Positions 52,321 to 60,702 of a DNA stretch of 64,000 bases are shown in pieces. The translations under genes were made by a program, and so were the position numbers. Source of the stretch: G963668435 sp963668435 (lineage in GTDB: Bacteria > Latescibacterota > Latescibacteria > Latescibacterales > Latescibacteraceae); NCBI GenBank assembly GCA_963668435.2, contig CAXXSC010000008.1, forward strand, positions 620,001 through 684,000. Reading direction: 5' to 3'. Each line of letters begins with the position of its first letter. Position 1 is the first letter of the stretch. Below the pieces are notes generated by a model that worked only from the letters and a program-made list of their open reading frames with translations, was not told the DNA's origin and made no database searches.

Positions 52321-53332
52321 TCAGCTTCCGGAAACTGCAGATTTGACCTTCGATCGTTCCACCATTTCAACGAAAGCTTGTATTCTAATACGCGTGCGCT
52401 CGTCAACTGTTCCCGGATTCTCGCCCTCAATTGTCAAAACTGGCACATTCAGCTTTTCGCGGATGATCATATCCTCGATATGACGGTGGCAGAAACTCTG
52501 CACATAATGGACGACACCGTCGATGCGGCGGCGATCTATTTCGCGTTGTATGAAATCGAGACGGTGGAATATACTATAGGGATATGTGTAATCCAGATAT
52601 TGATCTACCAGGCTTCCGTTCCGTTCCGGCATGGAGAACTGGCGCTGAACCTCGTTGAGCACAGAACGGGCACCGTATTCCTCGAACGTATCGTGGAGAT
52701 CGTCAAGAATCGGTGGCACACCAATGCAGGCAAGCCTGACTGATTCATTCAGCGGCTCACGTTCAGCAGCTTCCGCGAGAAAAACTGCAAGTTCCTTGCC
52801 GAAACGTTCAGGATCGCCGTTGAAATCGCTTGAGCAGACCAGCCAGAGATGGTTTTCGGCGCCGCGGATGACATTGTCCCGCCAGCTCATTTCATCGAGA
52901 CGGTCGAGGTTATCCCGGACATTCCCGAGCTTGCGCCGCATGTCCCCGGCAGCCTCCATTGTGGTTCCCAGCACCTCGGCAAGCCGGACAATCTCACGTT
53001 CGAGAAGGTCCCTGTCGCGGTCAAAGGGGTAGGCGAAAGGAATTGTCTCGACACCTTTAAGCTGGAGCGTTTCCATGAGAGCATGGGTATTCGAGCAGTC
53101 GCCCTGTGTTACGGCAAACGATCCGTTTAATTTCCGGAGTGGCAAGAACCGTGCCGTAGAGGCCCTTGATCCAGCCGCAGACATTACGGGGATATCCGGC
53201 ACGCTCGGCGGACCTGATGAAATCCTTCCGATGGCCGGAGGTGATAAAAATATTGTTGAGATCGACAGGAACGGCGCCGGAGGCAAATATCAGTTCGGAT
53301 GGCACCGTTGTCGTTATTCCAATTTTTTCCAT
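52321..53332 (-). pseudogene. HgdB/double-cubane-type Fe-S protein (YjiM-like), frameshifted
   Basis: The N-terminal frame (ATG 53332; MEKIGITTTVPSELIFASGAVPVDLNNIF) carries the first cluster cysteine (RNVCGWIKG, residue 52) and runs to EIKRIV. The main frame resumes with AVTQGDCSNTHALMETLQ (second Cys) and contains VQSFCHRHIED (third Cys) near its end. Dropping one base of the AAA at 53116-53118 joins them into about 336 residues with the three cysteines of the 2-hydroxyacyl-CoA dehydratase beta / double-cubane family. Single-subunit organisation next to one activase resembles double-cubane reductases such as YjiM/YjiL rather than two-subunit dehydratases. The break could be real decay or an assembly error; every family residue on both sides is intact. 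Confidence 0.78.
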
Positions 53333-53368
53333 AGCGGTCAATACCCGGAAAGCAGTCAGGCCTGCATA

Positions 53369-54718
53369 TCAGACTGTGTCATCAGAGCCGACGAGAACAA
53401 TCGACTCGAGGTTCATGTGAGCATCCCTGACAACACGCCCTTTCATGTTGACAACGACATCATCTTTTCCCGTGAAACTGAGAGTAACGTTATTTCCCGA
53501 TTCGCTGACCTGTTGTCTGAGCATTTCGAGGAACTGCGTCATACTTGGCGCCTGACGTATGTCAAGACCTGACTCAGGGGCCTTTTTAGGCAGTTGGCCG
53601 GAGAATAATTCAGCAAATGGCTCGTTATAAAACACGGCGATATATTCTTTGGTCATCACACAGGCAGGAAGTTTGAGATTTTCCAAAAAGCGGTCCAGAA
53701 TCCGTTTTTGCGACGCGATTTTTTCTGTTTTCAGGTTATCGATCACGTGAAGGCGCTCGATCATTTTATTATAGCTTTTGGCCAGATCACCGATTTCATC
53801 ACGCGATTGTATGGAGGCAACAGCCGTGAGATCGCCCTCCCCCGCTCGAGCAAAAGTACGCATCAGCGATCGAAGCGGTGTCACAATAATTCGCGGCAGA
53901 TAAAATGTCAGGAACACACATGCAAAAAAAGTAATGATAAGGACCGTGACGATATTGCGTTTGGCACGAGCATCGAAACGCCGGGTGCTTTCACGGTGCT
54001 CCAGCATGGCGCTCCAGCTCATTCCCGCAAGTTTTTTAGAATTTTGAAGAAAACGCTGGCAGGTCATTTCAAGGTTCTGGCGTATATAAGACGGCTGTTC
54101 GCCCTCGCGTGACATCGACATGGTATCGAGCGTAATGAGGTCCAGATACTGCTCGGCACTCGCAATGATCGAATCCCGTTCGGCCACAGTTGCCGATTCG
54201 AGACGATTGAGCAGTTTATGATAGGCAGTCTGGAAATCATCGATCTGACGTGTCAACCTTGAACGGTGACGCTCGCTCAGTTCGGGGCTGTTCTCGCTTA
54301 TATGCTCTACAAGCATGAGGAAACTGTTCCGGTAAATCTCGAGATCGTCGGAAAGCTCTCTGACAATCGCGGCCTGTTCACCCTCGACCAGCTTTTCCGT
54401 CTCGGCAATCAGGGAATCGGCATGGGTGATCTGGAACAGTATCTGCTCATGCTCCTTTTCGCCGCCGAAGAGACGGTAAATGCGCTCCTCGCGCCTGATA
54501 TCGAGGATGGCAATGGACAAATCCGTTGCCAGACGGCCGACCCTGACATCATGGTCGGTAATCACGGTAAAACGATTCATCACCGAGGTGAAATACAGAA
54601 GCGACAAGGCAACCGACGGCAGCACGACAACGAAAACGATAACAATCGACATCGTAATCTTGAGCTGCAGCGATGTTTTCATCACCGATGTCTTAATCTG
54701 TTTGAGTTTATTGATCAT
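53369..54718 (-). CDS. membrane sensor: four-helix periplasmic domain, HAMP and PAS, no output domain
   Basis: 449 residues. Membrane helix 1 (21-45), a helical periplasmic region of about 210 residues of the MCP/CHASE-type four-helix kind (LSIAILDIRREERIYRLFGG...), helix 2 (about 256-276), HAMP (about 277-330, with PLRSLMRTFARAGEGDLTAV and RDEIGDLAKSYNKMIERL), then a PAS-like domain (about 345-449) that ends the protein. There is no HisKA, MA, GGDEF or phosphatase domain. It is 36 bp upstream of the Fe-S protein gene on the same strand, so it may steer a partner in trans or sense redox for that system. Confidence 0.8.
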   Translation of the reverse strand: MINKLKQIKTSVMKTSLQLKITMSIVIVFVVVLPSVALSLLYFTSVMNRFTVITDHDVRVGRLATDLSIAILDIRREERIYRLFGGEKEHEQILFQITHADSLIAETEKLVEGEQAAIVRELSDDLEIYRNSFLMLVEHISENSPELSERHRSRLTRQIDDFQTAYHKLLNRLESATVAERDSIIASAEQYLDLITLDTMSMSREGEQPSYIRQNLEMTCQRFLQNSKKLAGMSWSAMLEHRESTRRFDARAKRNIVTVLIITFFACVFLTFYLPRIIVTPLRSLMRTFARAGEGDLTAVASIQSRDEIGDLAKSYNKMIERLHVIDNLKTEKIASQKRILDRFLENLKLPACVMTKEYIAVFYNEPFAELFSGQLPKKAPESGLDIRQAPSMTQFLEMLRQQVSESGNNVTLSFTGKDDVVVNMKGRVVRDAHMNLESIVLVGSDDTV

Positions 54719-54783
54719 TCCGAACTTTCTTTACTATTGGTCGAATACTGATCTTGAGATATTCCTGGAAAAAAGCACCTGAA

Positions 54784-55479
54784 TCACGCACTGCCGTCAA
54801 GCAGGAATTTTTCGATATCGTCCTTCATACCCACAAGCACGAGGATATCGTCGAGTTTTATTACCTCCGATCCCACAGGAAGGCTGATTGCCTCAGTATC
54901 GTAGAGCATCTCGCCCGATTCTGACACTCGTTGGATCTTGCGCTGAATACCGACAACAAGAAGGCCGTAATTCCTTCTGAAATCAAGCTCGATCAGTGAT
55001 TTATCAAAAAACTCCTCGCGAGCTTTAACCTGGAATATGGAATGACCATCCGGCAGCGCGATGTGATCGAGCAGGCCCGGGGATACGAGGTTTCTCGCAA
55101 GCTGATCGGCAATATTGATTTCCGGAGATATAATGCGTGTTGCGCCGACTTTTTCCAGTATCTTCCCGTGAAGACCGCCGGCGGAACGCGCAATGATAGT
55201 CTCGACACCGAGTTCCTTAAGGATCGCGGTCGCGAGGATGCTCGCCTCCCAGTTCTCGCCGATCGCAACGATAGCGGCATCGAAATTTTCGATATGCAGT
55301 GCCCTGAGCGCCTCCTCGTTCGTACAGTCGAGACAGACAGCGCCGGTGACATTATCGATGATGCTATCCACAAGATCGAGCTTGTTGTCGACGGCAACCA
55401 CCTCGGAATTCTTTTCGTTCAGGGCTTTTGCAAGCTCAGTCCCGAACTGTCCAAGCCCAATGACGAGAAATCGTTTCAT
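54784..55479 (-). CDS. ktrA: KtrA/TrkA-type K+ channel regulatory protein
   Basis: 231 residues: RCK-N Rossmann domain (FLVIGLGQFGTELAKALNEKNSEVVAVD, AVCLDCTNEEALRAL, AAIVAIGENWEASI) and a TrkA-C domain (about 140-231, SLPVGSEVIKLDDILVLVG). It forms the cytosolic gating ring of the K+ uptake system and binds NAD(H)/ADP/ATP in the family. 46 bp after the transporter gene on the same strand. The size is the standard one. Confidence 0.92.
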   Translation of the reverse strand: MKRFLVIGLGQFGTELAKALNEKNSEVVAVDNKLDLVDSIIDNVTGAVCLDCTNEEALRALHIENFDAAIVAIGENWEASILATAILKELGVETIIARSAGGLHGKILEKVGATRIISPEINIADQLARNLVSPGLLDHIALPDGHSIFQVKAREEFFDKSLIELDFRRNYGLLVVGIQRKIQRVSESGEMLYDTEAISLPVGSEVIKLDDILVLVGMKDDIEKFLLDGSA

Positions 55480-55525
55480 GACTGACCCCGATAATTTTTT
55501 TCAAATTTCGTTAATAATCAAAGTA

Positions 55526-57229
55526 TTATCCGACAGTTACACGTGCCTGCGGATATTCGATATGAACTTTTCTGACCTCGCCAAGGGCAAGCGCGACAGT
55601 CAGTGGTCCGATTCGGCCGACATACATGAGGACTATAATAATGAGTTTCCCGCGCACATCAAGAATCTGTGTCACGCCAGTCGACAATCCAACGGTGCCG
55701 ATCGCCGAAATGGCCTCGAACAGTATATCGGCCAGCCCGGCCGCTTGTGTCGACAACAGAAACAGGGCCGATATTACCAGAAATGTAAAGGAAAACATGA
55801 GAATTGCAATCGATTTATATACTGTCTGATGATGAATGGTCCTTCCGAACAACTCGACCTCGTCCCTCGAGCGAAGCAGACAGCGAATCGAAAGGAGCAG
55901 GACAGCGAATGTCGTGGTCTTGATCCCGCCGCCTGTCGATGCCGGCGAGGCGCCTATGAACATGAACAGCATACCGACAAAAAGCGTTACCTCGTGAAGC
56001 GCCGCGATATCGATTGTGTTGAAACCGGCTGTCCTGAGCGTCACAGTCTGGAACAACGAGACAAGCAGTTTGTCCACTGTCGAGAAATCGAGAAGCGTAT
56101 TGTCGATCTCGAAAAAGAACACCGCCATTGTACCGGCCACGGTCAGAATAAAAGTCATAATTAGGACAAGCCGTGAGTGTACAGTGAGCCTGACCCATTT
56201 TCCGGCGATACTGCTTTTCAATTTCGACACTTTCATAATATCGTCTATCACGACGAAACCAAGCCCTCCGCAGATAATCAATGTCATGATGACGAGATTG
56301 ACAGTCCAGTCTCCGGCAAAAGCGGACAGGCTGTCTGGATACAGTGAGAAACCGGCATTGCAGAATGCTGATATCGAATGGAAAAGCGAGGATTTCAGAG
56401 CGTGCGCGTAACCAAATGAAGGTTTGAAACGAATAAACAGCAATATAGCCCCGATAAACTCGAACACGAACGTGATACTGAATATCTTGACAATCAGTTT
56501 GTACATCGAAACCGTGCTTGACTGGTCGAGAATATCGCGCATCTGCTCTTCCTGCCTGAATCCGAGTTTACGGCCGAGCATGAGAGCGAACAAAGTCGAA
56601 AGGGTCATGATGCCGAGCCCGCCGATCTGAATTAGAACGAGTATCACGAGCTGACCGAATTCCGTAAAATAAGAGCCTGTATCCCTCACGATGAGCCCGG
56701 TAACGCAGGTTGCGGAAGTAGCCGTAAATAAAGCATCGATGAAATTAGCGCCCAGGCGGTCGACCGTGGCCGCGGGCAGCATGAGCAGCATCACACCGAT
56801 AGAAATCGCCGCCGCAAACGTTACCAGAAGGATTCTCGCCGGATTGATACGCGCCTGTGTCAAAAAACTCGACAGACCGATCCTTCTGAAAAACCGGAAC
56901 ATGAAATAAACCATCATCCTGAAAGAAATGATCCCGCCGACAAATTCAGCAGGCAGAAGGGTCGAAAGTAGCAGTACTGTCAATACGATGTCATGGATGA
57001 TACGCCTGACATGCCAATGATTCCGGGCTATGCGGAGCAGCACCCAGATGATGTAAACAACAGGCAGGACTTTGAAAAGCAGGTAAACGAGGACACCGGC
57101 CTGCTCCGGCAGATCGACAAGAAAGCCATGAACAACAAGTGTTTCACATACACCAACTGTCGATAACAGGCATAAAACCAGAAAAATCAGCCATTCAGCC
57201 TTATGCAGGAGACTCGACGGTTTCTTCAT
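55526..57229 (-). CDS. ktrB: KtrB/TrkH-type K+ transporter with extended N-terminus
   Basis: 567 residues from ATG 57229 (MKKPSSLLHKAEWLIF); an ATG 25 codons upstream lacks a ribosome site too, so the start is not firm. Four pore loops with filter Gly are visible: ATCVTGLIVRD, AFCNAGFSLYP, TLRTAGFNTID and AIGTVGLSTGV. The protein is longer than usual KtrB by four or so helices at the N-terminus (about 10-125), an addition found in some bacterial Trk proteins. Works with the adjacent KtrA. Confidence 0.9.
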   Translation of the reverse strand: MKKPSSLLHKAEWLIFLVLCLLSTVGVCETLVVHGFLVDLPEQAGVLVYLLFKVLPVVYIIWVLLRIARNHWHVRRIIHDIVLTVLLLSTLLPAEFVGGIISFRMMVYFMFRFFRRIGLSSFLTQARINPARILLVTFAAAISIGVMLLMLPAATVDRLGANFIDALFTATSATCVTGLIVRDTGSYFTEFGQLVILVLIQIGGLGIMTLSTLFALMLGRKLGFRQEEQMRDILDQSSTVSMYKLIVKIFSITFVFEFIGAILLFIRFKPSFGYAHALKSSLFHSISAFCNAGFSLYPDSLSAFAGDWTVNLVIMTLIICGGLGFVVIDDIMKVSKLKSSIAGKWVRLTVHSRLVLIMTFILTVAGTMAVFFFEIDNTLLDFSTVDKLLVSLFQTVTLRTAGFNTIDIAALHEVTLFVGMLFMFIGASPASTGGGIKTTTFAVLLLSIRCLLRSRDEVELFGRTIHHQTVYKSIAILMFSFTFLVISALFLLSTQAAGLADILFEAISAIGTVGLSTGVTQILDVRGKLIIIVLMYVGRIGPLTVALALGEVRKVHIEYPQARVTVG

Positions 57230-57396
57230 TGAAGTATCCGGTTTCACGCATTTTGTGGAAGAAATATGAAATAGTAAAATAGCCCTTTGGAGAAACGGAA
57301 TCAAGGGAAAGCGAAGAAAAAACAGCGGGTCAGATACTTTTTTCGCCTCAAGAGGCAGGAAGAACGGATTGTTTTGATGCCACTGCGTTTATTAGC

Positions 57397-57426
57397 TTGA
57401 CTCGAACATGCTCAATTTTTTATATT
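57397..57426 (+). promoter_or_regulatory. promoter of tRNA-Pro
   Basis: TTGACT (57397-57402), 18 bases, TATATT (57421-57426), ten bases before the tRNA 5' end. Confidence 0.7.
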
Positions 57427-57436
57427 ATAAAGTCTT

Positions 57437-57514
57437 CGGGGTGTAGCGCAGCCCGGTCAGCGCGCCTGCTTTGGGAGCAGGATGTCGGAGGTTCAAATCC
57501 TCTCACCCCGACCA
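57437..57514 (+). tRNA. tRNA-Pro (anticodon TGG)
   Basis: 78 bases with encoded CCA. Acceptor stem CGGGGTG/CACCCCG perfect, D-arm GCGC...GCGC, anticodon stem CCTGC/GCAGG with loop TTTGGGA (TGG), T-arm GAGG-TTCAAAT-CCTC. The C1-G72 pair is typical for bacterial tRNA-Pro. Confidence 0.96.
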
Positions 57515-57895
57515 ATAATAACAGACACTTACAGCAAAGTTTGGCACGGCTGGTTCAATTAGCCGAGGCCAAACTGAGAATATGTGTGTCAGACCGCTCC
57601 GATTAAACAGCATCAGGACTTTTTTATTTTGAGTCTCTAAGACAACACCTCCAGCTATTCCCATCCAACCACGTAAACCTGCCGTTGCCTGATCTGTCGA
57701 GATGCCCTGCAAAATCCCTGACAGCCTCAAGAGAAATCACGGAGCTGAATAAGCCGAACATTATACATGTTGAATGCCTTCTGAATGACAGGCCAGTTAG
57801 TCATTCACGGATTTCTCAATACTTTCAGCTTTCGTCAAGGGATACAGCCCTCTGCCCTCATCGTACCATGTAATAAAAAACACAACAGAGCGGTT
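57515..57895. other. 381-base stretch after tRNA-Pro, no gene
   Basis: I see no plausible coding frame, no integrase and no repeat of the tRNA 3' end, so no sign of an inserted element. It holds the 3' region of the convergent FGE-like gene without an obvious terminator hairpin. Confidence 0.45.
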
Positions 57896-60520
57896 CTATC
57901 GCCGGACAACGCGGAAGCCTGTGTCTTGGCGATTGTCGTCGGGATAGCCGTAGCTTCGACAGGCCGACCGACAGGAAGATGGATTATAGTTCCAACTGCC
58001 GCCTCGTCTCACACGAGCTGATCCCGTTTGCGCACCTGTCGGATCTTGCGCACTGTCGCTCGTATAACTGCCGTACCAGTCAGCGCACCATTCCCACACA
58101 TTACCGCTCATGTCGAAGAGGACATAGGGGTTGGAAGGGTAATGTTCCGCCTCGGTGGGATGACCGACATTAACGTTGTAATTCACCGTAGTACTGTTGA
58201 TTGCACCATCATCCGTGCCATATCTGTAGTGCTTGCCGCCACGGCAGGCGTATTCCCACTGGGCCTCGGTTGGCAGATCAAAGCCACAGTATTTAGCAAA
58301 AGCTTTCGCACCATACCATGTCACATACACCACAGGCCAGTTCTCCTTGCCCTTTTCAACGCTGAATATCCCATCGCTGTAACTGATCCAGCATCTGTTG
58401 CTGGTATCATGGGAACCTGACAAATTGATGTACTGATTACCGCTCCACTCGCCGGTCTTGCCCGTTACCCCGGAACTGTCGGCCGTTATATCGCCTGACG
58501 CCAATGCTTCTGTCAAATACATGGCGAACTGGGCATTGGTGACCTCGTAGACACTCATATCAAACGCAGAAACAGTCACTGTGTGGACAGGACGGCAATA
58601 ATCCCACAGGTCTCCATCTTCATCGCCCATCTGGAATGTGCCGCCGGGAATGGTGGCAAAGGTCAGGCCCCCGAGGTCATGCAGGTCACTGCCATCGGGA
58701 CCGACTGCCGACTTAAGCGTTACTGAATTTTCGATATAGCCACTATCCTCTATCGGCGAGTAATCCGTCTCCCGTAAACACCACGCCACAGCATAGACGC
58801 CTTCGGGAAGGTTGATGGGAACAGTACATTTCCGCTCGTACCAGCCGGTCCCCGGTTCAATAGTCACGGTACAGGTTGTCGGCCTGAATTCACCATACGC
58901 TCCCGTGGAGTCCCGCCATCTTACATCGAGATTATACTCCATAGCGATAACGTATGGATTTTCGATCTGGAATCTCGCGATGAAAGATGAACCGGCAACA
59001 AGAAGCGGCGCAGTTGGCGATAACTCGTATGCCTTGAGAGAAGGTTGTAGTATCGGGTCGGTGATAATAAAGTCATTCGACCTTCGCACAACGCGAAATC
59101 CCACGGGATTGAGACCGCTGCCGGGATGGAAACCGAAGCGCCGGTCTGACTGACAGAAGGAATCATAAAATAACCAATCGCCACCCCGACTCACACGCAT
59201 TGAGCCGGAATTGGCGCCTGTATAATTATCTGCCGCTCCATCGGGATAACTTCCATACCAGTCATGGCACCATTCCTGAACATTGCCAGCCATATTATAC
59301 AGACCGAAAGGATTCGCGGGATAGCTACCGACATCTATCACATGACCTATGTTGTTGTTATAATTCGCCTTCGTATCGTCAATGGTGCCATCATCCGTGC
59401 TGTACTCGTAATTCATGCCGCCGCTCGCCGCATACTGCCATTCGGCTTCTGTTGGCAGATCGAAGCCATAGTAGTTTGCAAAGGCTTTCGAACCATACCA
59501 GGTTACTGCTGTAACGGGACGGTTTTCTTTACCTGAATCAACGATAAATACACCGTCGCGGTAACCGATTTCGCAGAAGTTACAATCAAGATCGAGATAC
59601 TCCTGCCCACTCCAGCCACCCGTCAGACCTGTTACAGATAAGCTGGTCGACGCAACGTCGCCGGAGGCCAGCACAGACGTCAAATAGGCAGCGTACTGGG
59701 TATTTGTTACCTCAGTCGTGCTCATCTCATAGCTTGAAAGGGTTACTGAATAAGCATGTTTCATCTCATAAGGCGATGTCACCGCCGGTATCGTGACAAA
59801 GGTCAGGCCTTCATAAACAGTAATACCTATAACCGTAAAATCCAGCGTCTGTCCATCATCAACCATGACACCATTTTCCTCGTAGGTCACAATTGACTCA
59901 TGTTCGATTTTCACGGTATATGACGTTCCGGCCGCTTGCTTGAATGCCGCTTGGCCGTCAGAATTGAATGTGACTTTTGCGCCGGAAACACCGGAAATTC
60001 CAGATCCACCGTCAATCAGAAGCATTTTTCTTGTCTCGTGACGGTTGCCGAAAGTCAGCTTGTAGAGGTAGAGCCCAGCACTGACATTGTTGCCGTTGTC
60101 ATCGAGCCCGTCCCATTTCACCGAGTGCGCACCCAGTGAACAATAGTCATCCAGCAGTGTGGCGATTTTCTGGCCCATGACATTGTAAACGGTTAGACGC
60201 ACCCGCCCGGCTGTGTCCAATGTAAAAGGTATAGTCGTCGATGGATTGAACGGATTGGGGAAATTCTGCCGCAACGCAAATGGCACCGGTGTTTCCTCCT
60301 CTACACTGACAGACGGTAATGTGATCTGATAGTGGCCGACACCGTCGGTATAGCCGGAGAAGCTGTTGTCAGGCGCGGACTCGTCGGTGAACGTCACAAG
60401 CGCGCCGGAAACCGGATCGTCGGAGGAATTGGCCACAATGCCCTGAACTGCAGATGCCGCATGAAGTGAAGAGCAGAGGGCTATCATAACAGCGAGAACG
60501 AGTATGCGGCGGAACGGCAT
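57896..60520 (-). CDS. secreted protein with internal FlgD-like module and two FGE-like domains
   Basis: 874 residues. Signal peptide (to about 23), a small Ig-like domain (VQGIVANSSDDPVSGALVTF, about 24-75), a FlgD/type-IX-like module placed internally (about 80-170, FPNPFNPSTTIPFTLD...KMLLIDGG), an Ig-like segment, FGE-sulfatase domain 1 (about 240-480: LPTEAEWQYAASGG, GNVQEWCHDWYG, RGGDWLF, GFRVVRR), an Ig/CARDB-like linker (about 490-610), and FGE domain 2 (about 615-874: LPTEAQWEYACRGG, GNVWEWCADWYG, RRGGSWNYNPSSC, GFRVVRR). Each FGE domain has only one Cys after RGG-W, so formylglycine formation is doubtful and a binding role likelier. GGAAGGA before the ATG. Confidence 0.87.
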   Translation of the reverse strand: MPFRRILVLAVMIALCSSLHAASAVQGIVANSSDDPVSGALVTFTDESAPDNSFSGYTDGVGHYQITLPSVSVEEETPVPFALRQNFPNPFNPSTTIPFTLDTAGRVRLTVYNVMGQKIATLLDDYCSLGAHSVKWDGLDDNGNNVSAGLYLYKLTFGNRHETRKMLLIDGGSGISGVSGAKVTFNSDGQAAFKQAAGTSYTVKIEHESIVTYEENGVMVDDGQTLDFTVIGITVYEGLTFVTIPAVTSPYEMKHAYSVTLSSYEMSTTEVTNTQYAAYLTSVLASGDVASTSLSVTGLTGGWSGQEYLDLDCNFCEIGYRDGVFIVDSGKENRPVTAVTWYGSKAFANYYGFDLPTEAEWQYAASGGMNYEYSTDDGTIDDTKANYNNNIGHVIDVGSYPANPFGLYNMAGNVQEWCHDWYGSYPDGAADNYTGANSGSMRVSRGGDWLFYDSFCQSDRRFGFHPGSGLNPVGFRVVRRSNDFIITDPILQPSLKAYELSPTAPLLVAGSSFIARFQIENPYVIAMEYNLDVRWRDSTGAYGEFRPTTCTVTIEPGTGWYERKCTVPINLPEGVYAVAWCLRETDYSPIEDSGYIENSVTLKSAVGPDGSDLHDLGGLTFATIPGGTFQMGDEDGDLWDYCRPVHTVTVSAFDMSVYEVTNAQFAMYLTEALASGDITADSSGVTGKTGEWSGNQYINLSGSHDTSNRCWISYSDGIFSVEKGKENWPVVYVTWYGAKAFAKYCGFDLPTEAQWEYACRGGKHYRYGTDDGAINSTTVNYNVNVGHPTEAEHYPSNPYVLFDMSGNVWEWCADWYGSYTSDSAQDPTGAQTGSARVRRGGSWNYNPSSCRSACRSYGYPDDNRQDTGFRVVRR

Positions 60521-60654
60521 ATATGGGTCCTTCCGAAATAGCGTTTATCCTATTGGGTTTACCACAATATCAGGAAAGCCGGACTTTCTGTCAAGGACAA
60601 TGAGGTAAATCCAGTCAAACATTTGAAAACGGCAACATTATCCTTCGCAAAAAA

Positions 60655-60682
60655 GAAAAAGAGGCGCCATTACTGACGCCTC
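60655..60682 (-). terminator. Rho-independent terminator (minus strand)
   Basis: GAGGCG/CGCCTC with a 10-base loop, then a T-rich tail on the minus strand, just after the CotH gene. The stem sequence resembles the terminator at 41461-41493. Confidence 0.8.
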
Positions 60683-60702
60683 ACAATCGAGGAATAATCC
60701 GG

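Noticed and set aside
57397..57606. 69-codon frame across the tRNA-Pro gene
   Set aside because: It overlaps a complete tRNA on the same strand.
57515..57895. Integrated element at tRNA-Pro
   Set aside because: No integrase, no repeated tRNA 3' end and no mobile genes follow.
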